A DNA stretch of 64,000 nt from Prochlorococcus marinus CUG1415. GTDB lineage: Bacteria; Cyanobacteriota; Cyanobacteriia; PCC-6307; Cyanobiaceae. Location: contig NZ_JAAORL010000002.1 of NCBI RefSeq assembly GCF_017696015.1, forward strand, positions 1 to 64,000, in the 5' to 3' direction. Shown here piece after piece: positions 1 through 9,056 of the stretch (its first letter is position 1; the number at the start of each line of letters is the position of its first letter). Below the pieces are notes generated by a model. It was not told the DNA's origin and searched no databases. It saw only the letters and a list, made by a program, of their open reading frames with translations. The position numbers and the translations under genes were made by a program.

Positions 1-370
1 CATCAAGTCCATCACCAGCCGCTGCACCATTACCAGCGTCAATAGAGATATCTAAAGAATCTTCACCAGTGAAACTAGTATTAAGGTCGATTTGGAAACC
101 GTAAAGAGCGGTAACTGCTTCTTGTCCAGCTATTCCATCAAGAGCACCGATAGCCATATCAGCGGAGAATGATGCAGTTGTTGTTTCTGAGAAACTACCG
201 GCTTCAATGTTGTTTAGTCTTGCTTCTAAACCATCTACACGACTATTAGTTACAGCCAGTTGTTCTGCTGGGGCAAAGTTACTGATAGTAACTTCGTTTG
301 CTGTAGCAGACATTGGGGCAATCAAGCCTAATGTCGCAGGAGCTACAAGCAAGCTTTTGAAAAGCTTCAT
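1..370 (-). CDS. Outer-membrane porin, N-terminal part (cut by window edge)
   Basis: The gene starts at 370 and runs off the left edge, so only about 123 residues are visible. The protein opens with MKLFKSLLVAPATLGLIAP, a signal peptide probably cleaved after SATA. A short heptad-like stretch (NSRVDGLEARLNNIEAG) follows, and then what appears to be the start of alternating barrel strands (SFSADMAIGALDGIAG). This arrangement fits the major picocyanobacterial porins, which mediate passive solute uptake through the outer membrane. The classical SLH domain of freshwater Som porins is not evident here. The family call is confident; the exact substrate is unknown. Confidence 0.75.
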   Translation of the reverse strand, partial: MKLFKSLLVAPATLGLIAPMSATANEVTISNFAPAEQLAVTNSRVDGLEARLNNIEAGSFSETTTASFSADMAIGALDGIAGQEAVTALYGFQIDLNTSFTGEDSLDISIDAGNGAAAGDGLD

Positions 371-522
371 AAATTTCCTCACACGAAATTTAAAGTACAC
401 CTTAAAATAATGTATATCGAGATACAAAAGCAAGTATCCTACGATACATTTTCTTTTAATTGTGACAGTTTTTTATTTGAACATTATTGATTTCACTTAG
501 AAAATTATTAAAAAAAAATTTT

Positions 523-693
523 TTAATCTTTTTGTTTTTTAGCAATAATAAATTTTACCTCTTTAGTTTTATATTTTTTTTTCTTACCATTTGCTAAAGA
601 ATCTACATACCAGCCAGACGCTAATCTTGAATCTATTTCTTCATAACTTTTACTGCAACTAAGTTTCTTTAATGATTTCTTTTTATAATCCAT
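523..693 (-). CDS. Small basic protein, 56 aa
   Basis: An open frame starts with ATG at 693 and ends with TAA at 523. The protein is very lysine-rich. It contains SYEEIDSRLASGWYVDS followed by a KKKKYKTKEVKF tail. The pattern of an acidic helix ending in a GW pair resembles the small DUF1651-type proteins elsewhere in the window, but the match is weak. No membrane segment or signal peptide is present. Function unknown. Confidence 0.5.
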   Translation of the reverse strand: MDYKKKSLKKLSCSKSYEEIDSRLASGWYVDSLANGKKKKYKTKEVKFIIAKKQKD

Positions 694-903
694 CTTTTTA
701 TAATAGTTAATATATAAGATAGCACTGAAGAAAGATTTATAAATATATAATGTAAATTTCCAGTTCTATTAATAGAAATCTGCATTTAAAAATAAAGTTT
801 TTCTGAATTCTTTAGAAAAAAGAAAAAAATACATGCTTTGCCCTCGACTTAGAAACTTTTAAGTTAGATTCATCCAAAATAAACCTGAGGAGCACAAGGT
901 TAA

Positions 904-1008
904 ATGACTCAATTAAAAATTATTGTCAATTCTTTACCGAGAGATTTAGCAGAGTTTTCATTATTTCTAGTAATCGGATTCACGGCTGGTTCTATAGGAT
1001 TAATTTAA
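904..1008 (+). CDS. Small single-span membrane protein, 34 aa
   Basis: ATG at 904 lies 13 bases after a GAGG purine run at 887-894. The protein has a short amphipathic start (MTQLKIIVNSLPRDLAEF) followed by one hydrophobic span (SLFLVIGFTAGSIGLI). Tiny one-span proteins of this kind are common in picocyanobacteria and several belong to photosynthetic complexes. This one is not recognised, and its reality rests on the ribosome-binding site and the clean hydrophobic span. Confidence 0.45.
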   Translation: MTQLKIIVNSLPRDLAEFSLFLVIGFTAGSIGLI

Positions 1009-1144
1009 TTCTTATTAAATTTCTAAAATAATAATAAATAAAAGAATTAACAACAAAAAGCATTTTCTAAATCTTCTAATAAATTTTTAGACATTTCATA
1101 ATATTTTAAAATGTAGTAATTTCTTAATTTAATATTTTTTAAAT

Positions 1145-1657
1145 TTAAAGAATTATTGATGATTCTATTGGAAAATCAAATCTTAGTCTTCCCTTCAACT
1201 TCCCCAATTCAGCTACAACTAAAAGTCCAGTAATTTCTTTGTGATTACGTTCAAGCAGCTTAGAGACACAATTAACTGTTCCTCCTGTTGCCAATAAGTC
1301 ATCGACAATGGCAAAAGATTTATATTTATGAAGAGCTTTCTTTTGAACGGAAAGCGAATTTTCACCATACTCTAGACAGTAATCTTCTTTAAAAAGTTCT
1401 CCTGGAAGTTTGCCAGGCTTCCTTGCCACAATCATTGGTTTTGAAGCTTCCAAAGATATTGCAGAACCGAAAATAAAACCTCTGGCATCTATAGAAATTA
1501 TCGCATCTGCATTATTAATAATTTCACTAGATGTCATCATTAAAATTAGTTCTTTAAATATCTTCGGTTCTTGCATAATTCCAAGAACATCTTTGAAATC
1601 AATTCCTTTTTTAGGAAAATCTTTATATGTGTTAATTAATTCTAAAAGCTTTTTCAT
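1145..1657 (-). CDS. apt: Adenine phosphoribosyltransferase
   Basis: The 170-residue product has the usual length for Apt, which makes AMP from adenine and PRPP in purine salvage. The PRPP-binding loop is visible as AIVDDLLATGGT (about residues 116-127). The upstream core VARKPGKLPGE and the FPKKGIDFKDV region near the N-terminus are typical of the family. ATG at 1657 follows GGAGA directly. The gene is monocistronic, with AT-rich sequence and no obvious partner on either side. It is cytosolic housekeeping and lies just outside the tRNA-Pro island. Confidence 0.92.
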   Translation of the reverse strand: MKKLLELINTYKDFPKKGIDFKDVLGIMQEPKIFKELILMMTSSEIINNADAIISIDARGFIFGSAISLEASKPMIVARKPGKLPGELFKEDYCLEYGENSLSVQKKALHKYKSFAIVDDLLATGGTVNCVSKLLERNHKEITGLLVVAELGKLKGRLRFDFPIESSIIL

Positions 1658-2505
1658 TCTCCAAAACCATTTGTAAAAGTTTAAAGGTCTATATGATTTA
1701 CTTAATCTTAATTCTAAGTTGTATGATTTTTTTAATCTAAACCTTTTAAAAAATAATATACTTAAGTATTTTTTTCAGAAATCTCAACGAGAATATATAT
1801 TTGAAAATGTATTTATTAATAGGAGACTTGTTTTAAAAGGCTGATAGCACTTTTAAATGCAAGCATCATCTTTATTATTTAAAAAAATATTTACAAACAT
1901 TAGCTACTAAATAGTTATGAGGAGTAAATTTTCAACTAAAAGCCTATTAATTATAAAATATTTGCAATTTGGTCTTTAAATAATAGATGACTTTTATGAA
2001 TTAATATCATCTAAGCTGGTAGTGGCGCAGCTTGGCAGCTCGGGAGCTTTAGGAGCATACCTTTTTAGAAGCGAAACTGATTGCAATAACTGACTTTCTT
2101 ATGAGCCATAACTTGACCAACATTTACAACCCATAGTAGTGAAGGGGCTTAAAGTCACTATATATTTAGCTAATAAAAAAATCCTATTGACTAGAAACAT
2201 TACCTAAATATGATCTCACTAGATATCTAAATTCCCATACCAAATCCTTCTAAAGTCTTATTTCTAGAAATTTTTATCTCAGTTTTATGTAATCCTGTTA
2301 AAGCAGAATTTTCCTAAAAAGTGACACTATTCTTATTTACGAGAGAATAATTTGTAGCATTATTTAGCCACTCTATCGCTTATAAATTAATACAAAAAAA
2401 TTATGTTTTTTTGTATTAATTTTTCAGTAAATCTATAAATTGATGGATCTAGTTTGTTGAGAGTACTATTAATAAAGGGAACTTAACAAATCAAATATTC
2501 TTTAA
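1658..2505. other. Long AT-rich gene-poor stretch
   Basis: About 850 bases hold no convincing coding sequence on either strand. The only structure seen is the tRNA-Pro-like 5' half at 2022-2059. The rest is AT-rich with many stops, consistent with decayed island sequence or a long leader for the barrel gene that starts at 2506. Confidence 0.5.
2022..2059 (+). repeat. Degenerate 5' half of tRNA-Pro
   Basis: GTGGCGCAGCTTGGCAGC is followed by a diverged anticodon arm. It aligns with positions 8-45 of the intact tRNA-Pro at 4591, with a few substitutions, and then the similarity stops. It is the only 5'-half remnant seen; all other copies are 3' halves. It may be the scar left when an element displaced the original 3' end of an older tRNA copy. 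Confidence 0.6.
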
Positions 2506-4191
2506 ATGAAGTTAGTATTTTATATTATTATAATTTTTCAATTTTTAAACTTTCTAGGTGTCTTTGCCGAAAAAGTTAAAAAAAATTCTCCTACATTAAA
2601 TTCAATTAAGTGGGAAAAGGTACGAGAAAATAAGGAAAAACCTTTAAAAAAAATTATTTGGAAATCTTATAAGAACGAAAAAAGTTATTTTGAAAATAAA
2701 AATATAATAAATAAATCAAAGAAGAATCTTGATAAAACTCAAATGGATCATCCAACTTGGCGCAATCGCACCTTGAGGTTTTCCTTTGAGGAAATTGAAA
2801 TGCCAGATCCTGGCGAATATATGGGTTTGTACGGTATAGGGGCATACGATCGGCTCAACCCTTGGCTATACGGAGGTATCACTGCTTACGGTGCCGCCAG
2901 TGGACGCCGTGGCGGGTTCTTTACTGGCGGCTATACCTTGGGAGTGGAAAGTAAGTTGACCGATAACTGGATTCTCGATGCCGGAGGCTATGTGGGTGCC
3001 GGCGGCGGCGGTGCCGCCGCACAAGGGGGAGGGTTAATGATCCGCCCCCATATAGGTATCAAGTACGAATTTAGCTGGGGCGCAATGGGGCTAAATTATA
3101 CCTACGTAGACTTTCCCAATGGAGATATATCCAGCGATGCAACGGCGCTTTCACTGGATATTCCCTTTAGTTCTCCAACACTCAACTGGGAAGATGATGG
3201 GCTGACTGCAGCGGATTACTTCGGATCCGACTTGAGCAACGTGAGTCGCCACCGATCGCACCTGGCAGCGCGTGTTCGAGCCTATTATCCTTCCAGCGGC
3301 AGCAAAACAACCTCCGGTAGGTCGCTTGATAATTCATTGGGCCTGGTGGGCGTAGAGTACTCTTATTTTCTTGATCAAAACTGGTTTGCCACCTTTGAGA
3401 CTGCCGGCGCGGTATCAGGTGGCGTAGGCGGGTATGCCGAGCTTTTAGCCGGGTTAGGCTATCGTTTCCCCTTAACCAAAGACGATCGTCTAGCCCTACT
3501 CCCCGCCCTAACCATCGGGGGGGCGGGTGGAGGAGGGGTCGAGACCGGCGGAGGATTTGTTAGTCGAGCAAATCTAGGATTGGAATACCGAATGTCTCCA
3601 CATCTCAGCCTAATTATGGACGGCGGCTATCTCGCCGCCCCAGATGCTAATTTTGACACCCCATATGTTGGCTTAAATTTGGCATACGTAATGGAAACCT
3701 TTGCTCAGGATCAAAAAGGTGCTCCCTTAAAAGAAACAGACCTTATACAAACTGCTAAATGGCGCTTTCGCCCGGCGCACCAATGGTATCTTGATGCGCA
3801 ACGTAAGGGAGGCGCTTCACGTGATATGCAACTTATGGGAGGGAAAATCGATTGGATGGGAGGAGAGTGGTGGTACCTTACTGGACAAGGATTAAGCGCG
3901 TATGCAGGAGGAGCCGGTGGCTATTCAGAAGGATTCTGGGGGGCAGGCGTTTTTAGCCCAAACTGGATGAACTTGCAACTCTATGGCGAAATGCTCATTG
4001 GTGCCGGAGGTGGCGGAGGTGTTGATAGCGGTAGCGCCTTATTGTACAAACCGAGTATCGGCTTAGAGTACACTCTAAATAAGGACTTCAGCCTTCAAAC
4101 TGGCATAGGAAAAGTGATTTCTAATAATGGGAATCTCGATGCCAATATCTTTGAAGCTAGTCTGATTTGGCGTTTTGGGACCTCAAAATAA
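2506..4191 (+). CDS. Secreted glycine-rich repeat protein, probable outer-membrane barrel (GC-rich)
   Basis: The 561-residue product begins with a hydrophobic signal segment (LVFYIIIIFQFLNFLGVFA) and an AT-rich, lysine-rich linker of about 60 residues. From about residue 80 (base 2745) composition jumps to much higher GC. Three related units follow around residues 165-195, 340-375 and 500-540, each with a glycine run (GAGGGG), then a segment like GGGxxxRPxIGLEY and an alternating strand. The C-terminus ends in a strand (EASLIWRF), as in outer-membrane barrels. Three CGATCG sites, the core of the cyanobacterial HIP1 motif, lie at 2847, 3253 and 3483. I infer that the barrel portion was acquired from a GC-richer donor, possibly another cyanobacterium. 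Function unknown. Confidence 0.75.
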   Translation: MKLVFYIIIIFQFLNFLGVFAEKVKKNSPTLNSIKWEKVRENKEKPLKKIIWKSYKNEKSYFENKNIINKSKKNLDKTQMDHPTWRNRTLRFSFEEIEMPDPGEYMGLYGIGAYDRLNPWLYGGITAYGAASGRRGGFFTGGYTLGVESKLTDNWILDAGGYVGAGGGGAAAQGGGLMIRPHIGIKYEFSWGAMGLNYTYVDFPNGDISSDATALSLDIPFSSPTLNWEDDGLTAADYFGSDLSNVSRHRSHLAARVRAYYPSSGSKTTSGRSLDNSLGLVGVEYSYFLDQNWFATFETAGAVSGGVGGYAELLAGLGYRFPLTKDDRLALLPALTIGGAGGGGVETGGGFVSRANLGLEYRMSPHLSLIMDGGYLAAPDANFDTPYVGLNLAYVMETFAQDQKGAPLKETDLIQTAKWRFRPAHQWYLDAQRKGGASRDMQLMGGKIDWMGGEWWYLTGQGLSAYAGGAGGYSEGFWGAGVFSPNWMNLQLYGEMLIGAGGGGGVDSGSALLYKPSIGLEYTLNKDFSLQTGIGKVISNNGNLDANIFEASLIWRFGTSK

Positions 4192-4206
4192 AGCTCCCAA
4201 ATTTTT
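4174..4206 (+). terminator. Rho-independent terminator of the barrel gene
   Basis: TTTGGGA at 4174-4180 pairs with TCCCAAA at 4195-4201 and is followed by a T run. The stem overlaps the last codons and stop of the gene ending at 4191. Confidence 0.6.
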
Positions 4207-4590
4207 CTGCAAGAGCAGGATTTGCTTAAAAAAAGGTAAATCCTCAAAACCAACTCAGATAGGGTTTTAAAGACAATAAAATTATTAAAAAAGAATTTCA
4301 ATTCTTGAAAAAGATCATAAAATTTCAAAAGCTAAAAATGATGAGATAATTTCTCACAACAAAAAACTTTTATCGAGATTAAGTAAATTAGAAAATATTG
4401 CATAGAAATTTCAATCAAGTTCAAAGATAAGTTGAGTTACTAAAAAGAATAATTTCTTGCGACAAAAACTTATTTTTCTAGTTAAAAATTAGTGATAAAT
4501 ATTATTTTCTAGCCTCAAAAGTGATTTTTTATAAAAAATTTAGAAATTTAGTCTTTAACAGATGCATGTTATGGACTAAGATCTTATGAG
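4207..4590. other. AT-rich spacer before tRNA-Pro
   Basis: No coding sequence, repeat or clear promoter is recognised here. The stretch separates the GC-rich barrel gene from the intact tRNA-Pro that anchors the island. Confidence 0.4.
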
Positions 4591-4664
4591 CGGGGCGTGG
4601 CGCAGCTTGGTAGCGCGGGTGCTTTGGGAGCACTAGGTCGCAGGTTCGAATCCTGTCGCCCCGA
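4591..4664 (+). tRNA. tRNA-Pro(TGG), intact
   Basis: The 74-nt cloverleaf is complete. Acceptor CGGGGCG pairs with CGCCCCG, the anticodon loop is TTTGGGA with anticodon TGG, and the T arm GCAGG-TTCGAAT-CCTGT is present. The discriminator base is A and no CCA is encoded. It is the only intact copy in the window. Its 3' half, from the anticodon stem to the end, is repeated about a dozen times in the next 42 kb, so it is the probable original attachment site of the island. Confidence 0.97.
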
Positions 4665-4687
4665 CTCTATTAAAACCAAGTCATACT

Positions 4688-4714
4688 AGCGAGTTACCCA
4701 GACTCGCTTTTTTA
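4688..4714 (+). terminator. tRNA-Pro terminator, copied with the 3' halves
   Basis: AGCGAGT pairs with ACTCGCT and a T run follows. Closely related hairpins follow the tRNA 3' halves at 9699, 12219, 16149 and, reversed, 38045. The duplicated segment therefore includes the terminator and about 20 bases of spacer. Confidence 0.85.
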
Positions 4715-4740
4715 TTGGCAACACTTAGAAAGATGAGACT

Positions 4741-4758
4741 GAGCGAGCTTTGAGCGAG
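4741..4758 (+). repeat. Cassette 1 left paired motif (GAGCGAG x2, 11 bp apart)
   Basis: GAGCGAG occurs at 4741 and 4752. The same pair recurs in the same orientation at 8282 and 8293, at the far end of the cassette. Both are followed by a related GCAATAC..TTGCT stretch. Confidence 0.7.
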
Positions 4759-4854
4759 ATTCTGCTATACCCTGCAATACTTTGCTGCCTCATGTCTCTA
4801 AAACTTAAGTTATTTGAATTAATAAAGTCCCATTTAATGAGATAAAAATTGATC

Positions 4855-5280
4855 CTAATTAATTTCTTTTTCCATCTTTGGAATTTTTCGTTGAGTAATC
4901 CAAAACCCAATAAATAAAGAAATTGGAATTATCCAATAGAAAAATGGTCCTGACTCTAAGCCAGCGCTCATAACCAAATTAGTTATTAATACCAAAACAA
5001 TACTTATAACTTTTAAAAATATGTTTCCTGATGAATTAAACCAGATAGTCGGAATGATTGTGCCAAGTACTGGAACAAGTATAAGAATTAATGGAGAGAT
5101 CGAACCTTTAATTAGCATCAATAAGAAGGGAGCGATGACACCAATTAAGTAACCTAGAGTTGTAAGTAGATTACCTATAAGTTTTGTAGTCTCAAACTGT
5201 GCTTGATTCTTTATTTGTTGACTCATCTGAGCATCTTGCAAAGCAGAATTGATTTGATCTCTTGATTTCGGGTCTTCCAT
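4855..5280 (-). CDS. Four-span membrane protein, 141 aa
   Basis: A hydrophilic N-terminus of about 35 residues rich in Gln, Asp and Ser precedes four hydrophobic segments at roughly residues 38-60, 63-82, 88-108 and 113-132. A short basic tail ends in KMEKEIN. The family is not recognised. It shares a cassette with the 924-residue TPR protein at 5403-8177, which is transcribed in the same direction about 120 bases upstream. The pair may be co-transcribed and work together at the membrane. Confidence 0.65.
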   Translation of the reverse strand: MEDPKSRDQINSALQDAQMSQQIKNQAQFETTKLIGNLLTTLGYLIGVIAPFLLMLIKGSISPLILILVPVLGTIIPTIWFNSSGNIFLKVISIVLVLITNLVMSAGLESGPFFYWIIPISLFIGFWITQRKIPKMEKEIN

Positions 5281-5402
5281 TAAAAACGCTTGATTAATCT
5301 ATTTAATTAATTATTAAGGCAATTTATAGAAAATCAAACTTTAAGATCCTAATTTAATAAATCAGAAATATAGATAAAGGGATTTTGTAAAAAAAAATAA
5401 AA

Positions 5403-8177
5403 CTAACTATTCTTATGAACAAAAACTTTATGTTCAACCCAAGCGCTGAGCTTCTTAACTAATGAATTATTACGTTCTAACCATATTGCAAATAAATATT
5501 CTTCTATTTCTTCATTAGTTTTATTTTTATCATTAATTATTTCCTGTATATATTCCTTAGAGTAGTGTTTATTTAAAAATTCCATTACTAGATCTTTTTG
5601 AGTAGAGACTGCATCGGAAAGATCAATCTCCTTAGATTTCGATTGGTTATCTAGGGTGCTATATATAGCCATGAAGGAACCAGAAGAACATTTCAATCCA
5701 TATTTACCAACAATTAAATTAAAGGCAGATTCAGCAGAAATCTCTGATTTTTTAACCTTTGCATAAATTTCTACAGCAGCTTTAAAAGATTGATCTTCTA
5801 TCTTTTCATTCGCAATAGTTGAAGCCCATTTAGACCATGTATCTGCCTTGCCACAATCATTTTCATAAAGATATTTACCGTAGTTTAAAGCTCCAAGCTC
5901 TTCAATTTTTAATGGTTCAGGGAAAGAACATTCATTGGTTATGTCTGTCTTGATTACAATTTCTCCGAAGCAAATAAATCCACCATTATCGATATATTGG
6001 CAGACAAAAGGGTTAGTAATATGAAATATATGTCCTAGTTCATCTAATTCCTCTGGAATTTTTTCCATTGGTATACATGCAATTTGTCCACTATCAACAA
6101 GGTATTGATTAGATTTCTGATCCTCAAAGACACCGTCTCCTAAAGCAGTTTCAAAAAAAGCAAATGGCATCCCATTTTTTGAATAAAAGCATCCACCATT
6201 TGAAGAATCGTTTAATTTATTGCGAAAATTACCTTGAATATTAATAGGGTCACCAATCCAGTAATATCCTCCGGGTAAGATTCCTAAAGTATCATTTCCT
6301 TCTACATAATCGAATTCTAATTCAGAATCCTCTTTTGAGATTGGACGTGTTGCTAAATTATCTAATAGTTCAACTGGTAATTCATGAAACTTTATTAAAT
6401 CAGTCTTATCCATATAATTTAGTTCTTCACCTACTTCTTTTACTCCACTAATTTCCAGGACGGATATACCATTACCTATTTTGTAGTTAAAAAAACTCTC
6501 CAACTGAGAAGAATCTAAGAATTTATTAAGAACATCATTTTTTAAGTAATATTTATTGACTTGTTCTGCAGTAATAATCCAGATTTTATTTTTAAAGAAC
6601 CAGTATTTCTTTTTACTCCAACTCTCATAATCATTCAACTTATACAAGTCCTCTGAACATGCGATTTCCCAACATTTACTGAAAATCGAATATGTATATT
6701 CACTATCAAATGATTTTAAAAAGCTCTCTTTTGAATTAAAAGCATGTAAATCACTATTTGGGCCAATATTCCACTCACTCTCTAACCATTCAGGATCATC
6801 GTTATCGTAAGTTTTATCATATAAAAGTTCCTTAATCCATTCTTTAAATTTTTCTGAAGAGGATACTGCTTCATATCTTTGCAATAAAAAAGGATAAAAT
6901 TCTTTATCATCACTTTCATCATCTTCCATTACCCAAGCTAATCTCTTTAATGCTTTAAAAGTTGCCCAAGTTTTAAAAGTTGGGTTGAAATTGTCTAATT
7001 TGGTTTCGAGAACATTTTGAATGGCATCTCTACGAATCGGTTTTTTCTCATTTTTTTTAGAATATTTATTATCTATAGATTTATTTTTCAAGTTATCTAT
7101 GTTATTTACCTTCGTTTTCTCTAGATCAGATTGAATTGTTTTTAATAGATCCCTAGCTGATTGAGATCCTAAATCAGCTGACTTATTCAAATCTTCAATG
7201 GCTCCTTTTTTATAATTTAAAAACATTTTTGCATTAGCTCTGTTGTAATACGCCTCTGGATATTTTGTAGGATAATTTTCTAAAGCTTTATCGTAATCAG
7301 CTATTGCACCTGAGAAATCTTTTGCTTCATATTTAGCATTAGCACGTCTAAGATATGTAGAAGAGGGATCTTCTTCCAGCTGAATAGCATTAGTGAAAGC
7401 ATCTATAGAACCATGAAAATCATTTAGTTGATATTTTGCAATGCCTAACCCTGTATAACAATTAACAATCTCTATTTTATTAGGTGCTAATTTAATTGCC
7501 TTCAATATAGTATTGATAGCAGCTTCATTGTCGTTCTTTTTAAGTTGATCAAAAGCTAAATTTGAAAGAGAATTAAAATCTGAATTTACGTCCTCATTTA
7601 CATCTGAAATTTCTTTCCTTCTATTTAAAGCATCATCAAGAGATTTCGCGATTTCCTTAATTGTCGATTCTTTATCTAATTCCCAAAAACTAGTTTGGGC
7701 ACTTTCAAATTCATTTATAAATTTTTTATCAGCCCCCCCTTCGTTGCGTTGATTATTAAATCCATCAAAAATGGAGCTGACAAAAATCTGTATTAATTTT
7801 CTTTCTTTACAATCCTTCTGTCCATATGTTGAAAAATAGTAATTTAATATTGAAGTAAATATCCCTAGTCTTTTTTCATCAAGATAAGAGACAGTTATTG
7901 CAAGAGTATGTGTTACAAATAAATCATATTTACCAGAAAACAAAAATAAATTAAAATCTCTTATTACTTTTTCTGGAGGCAAATCTTTAACTTCAGGATT
8001 CCAATTATCAATTAAAAATCTCAAATCAATAAACAACCCCTTCATTAAATCTATATCTAGTCCAGCAGTCTTTGAATCAAGGGCTTTACCTGATCCAGCA
8101 CCAATCTTTTCGTTCAATCGATTCATCGTAGAACGCAAATTAAATCTAGCTGAAGCTGCTTGTAAACCCTTGAACAC
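5403..8177 (-). CDS. Large TPR-repeat protein, 924 aa
   Basis: The N-terminal third (about residues 1-170) is helical and unassigned. Residues of about 205-345 form four or so TPR repeats, with signatures such as AYYNRANAKMFLNYKKGAIEDLNKSA. The central part is hydrophilic. Around residues 590-790 a beta-rich region (LGILPGGYYWIGDP, FAFFETALGDG, VDSGQIACIP) resembles immunity- or SMI1/DUF4241-like folds, though that is only an impression. No signal peptide is present, so it is probably cytosolic. It is the main cargo of the first cassette after tRNA-Pro. A role as a protein-interaction scaffold is inferred from the TPRs only. Confidence 0.7.
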   Translation of the reverse strand: MFKGLQAASARFNLRSTMNRLNEKIGAGSGKALDSKTAGLDIDLMKGLFIDLRFLIDNWNPEVKDLPPEKVIRDFNLFLFSGKYDLFVTHTLAITVSYLDEKRLGIFTSILNYYFSTYGQKDCKERKLIQIFVSSIFDGFNNQRNEGGADKKFINEFESAQTSFWELDKESTIKEIAKSLDDALNRRKEISDVNEDVNSDFNSLSNLAFDQLKKNDNEAAINTILKAIKLAPNKIEIVNCYTGLGIAKYQLNDFHGSIDAFTNAIQLEEDPSSTYLRRANAKYEAKDFSGAIADYDKALENYPTKYPEAYYNRANAKMFLNYKKGAIEDLNKSADLGSQSARDLLKTIQSDLEKTKVNNIDNLKNKSIDNKYSKKNEKKPIRRDAIQNVLETKLDNFNPTFKTWATFKALKRLAWVMEDDESDDKEFYPFLLQRYEAVSSSEKFKEWIKELLYDKTYDNDDPEWLESEWNIGPNSDLHAFNSKESFLKSFDSEYTYSIFSKCWEIACSEDLYKLNDYESWSKKKYWFFKNKIWIITAEQVNKYYLKNDVLNKFLDSSQLESFFNYKIGNGISVLEISGVKEVGEELNYMDKTDLIKFHELPVELLDNLATRPISKEDSELEFDYVEGNDTLGILPGGYYWIGDPINIQGNFRNKLNDSSNGGCFYSKNGMPFAFFETALGDGVFEDQKSNQYLVDSGQIACIPMEKIPEELDELGHIFHITNPFVCQYIDNGGFICFGEIVIKTDITNECSFPEPLKIEELGALNYGKYLYENDCGKADTWSKWASTIANEKIEDQSFKAAVEIYAKVKKSEISAESAFNLIVGKYGLKCSSGSFMAIYSTLDNQSKSKEIDLSDAVSTQKDLVMEFLNKHYSKEYIQEIINDKNKTNEEIEEYLFAIWLERNNSLVKKLSAWVEHKVFVHKNS

Positions 8178-8250
8178 TCTTTGATTTGATTGATTTCTTT
8201 AAATTGTACATTCAATCTAATAATTTGATTTTTATATAACAAACATTAAA

Positions 8251-8277
8251 CCTAGTGCCTTATGAGCACTAGGTCGC
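8251..8277 (+). repeat. Degenerate tRNA-Pro core fragment
   Basis: The stretch ending in GAGCACTAGGTCGC resembles the anticodon arm and variable region of tRNA-Pro, with two or three changes. It lies just before the right-hand GAGCGAG pair of cassette 1, where several other cassettes also carry a GCACTAGGTCGC copy (10615, 15987, 19522). Confidence 0.5.
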
Positions 8278-8281
8278 TTAT

Positions 8282-8299
8282 GAGCGAGATTTGAGCGAG
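8282..8299 (+). repeat. Cassette 1 right paired motif (GAGCGAG x2, 11 bp apart)
   Basis: GAGCGAG at 8282 and 8293 matches the pair at 4741 in sequence, spacing and orientation. The downstream stretch TGCAATACCTTGCTA also parallels the left end. Confidence 0.7.
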
Positions 8300-8426
8300 A
8301 TTTTGCATATTTATGCAATACCTTGCTATATATTCCAACTTTTTGAGACTCAGATATTTCCCTTTATTAGCAACTAATAAGCTATAGCCTCACTTGTTTA
8401 TTTGGCCTACTGTCGCAATTTGCGTA

Positions 8427-8476
8427 GCGGGTGCTTTGGGAGCACTAGGTCGCAGGTTCGAATCCTGTCGCCCCGA
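8427..8476 (+). repeat. tRNA-Pro 3' half (att-like), cassette 1/2 junction
   Basis: Fifty bases are identical to the 3' part of the tRNA gene at 4591, from just before the anticodon stem to the discriminator base. The 5' acceptor strand and D arm are missing, so no functional tRNA can form. The usual terminator copy is not seen behind this one. Confidence 0.85.
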
Positions 8477-8527
8477 TCAGTTATAGCAATGGATTATAAA
8501 TATTTGAGCTAGTCTCATATTGCGAAA

Positions 8528-8547
8528 GGGTAGCTCTAGGGGTAGCT
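8528..8547 (+). repeat. Cassette 2 left paired motif (GGGTAGCT x2, 12 bp apart)
   Basis: GGGTAGCT occurs at 8528 and 8540. The flanking block up to about 8610, including a TAGTTTGATCTAGTTTGTGCC stretch, is nearly repeated at 9811-9900 in the next cassette. Confidence 0.65.
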
Positions 8548-8615
8548 AGATTGATATAGTTTGATCTAGTTTGTGCCTTTGAACGAACGACAGGCAAACG
8601 TCTAGAAAGAATCTA

Positions 8616-9056
8616 TTACCAAGTATTTCCTTCATCACATCCAAACTTGGAAGGGTCTCCACAATTTCTTTTTATTAATCTAGTTTCTGGATCTAATTTA
8701 ATGGAGAACCAAGTAATTTCATTTGCATCTTCATCAGGAGGATAAGCAATTATATTGAAACAAGTATCTGCACCAAATACTTCTATCTGAAAATCTGGAG
8801 CCTGTATGGCACCTACAGATCCATCAATTAAGGAATTAATATCAGAAAATCTTGTGGATAAACCCTCTTTTGATCTAAAAGTACATTCATCAAAGATATT
8901 AATGATTGTATTTTTTATGAAGTTAGTTTTTGATTTGGTTGAATAATCATCAAACGGAGGAATTAAAACTGCACTTAATATTGCTATTAAAGCAGTAAAA
9001 CCGAGACATCCAATACAGCCTTTTTTTGGCTTCTCTGGTGATTTGTGTTTCACCAT
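8616..9056 (-). CDS. Pilin-like protein with conserved C-terminal CGDxSKxGC domain
   Basis: The 146-residue product has a short basic N-terminus with KKGCIGCLGF, then a hydrophobic helix (residues about 18-34) like the N-terminal helix of type IV pilins or pseudopilins, then an exported domain. The C-terminus has CFNIIAYPP, a WFSIKLD strand and CGDPSKFGCDEGNTW. The same ending recurs in the products at 9905 and 11025. Four cysteines probably form two disulfides. It overlaps the upstream gene by 7 bases, so the two are likely co-translated. A canonical prepilin peptidase site is not clear. Confidence 0.7.
   Translation of the reverse strand: MVKHKSPEKPKKGCIGCLGFTALIAILSAVLIPPFDDYSTKSKTNFIKNTIINIFDECTFRSKEGLSTRFSDINSLIDGSVGAIQAPDFQIEVFGADTCFNIIAYPPDEDANEITWFSIKLDPETRLIKRNCGDPSKFGCDEGNTW

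Noticed and set aside
207-410. A 67-residue + strand frame over the porin start
   Set aside because: It runs opposite to the clear porin coding frame, which has a signal peptide and barrel pattern.
4725-4910. A 61-residue - strand frame after tRNA-Pro
   Set aside because: It overlaps the end of the membrane-protein gene at 4855 out of frame and runs into the repeat region; no supporting motif.
8521-8615. Open - strand frame through the GGGTAGCT block as integrase N-terminus
   Set aside because: The frame is open at 8521 but interrupted in the parallel copy at 9811, and no motif supports it.
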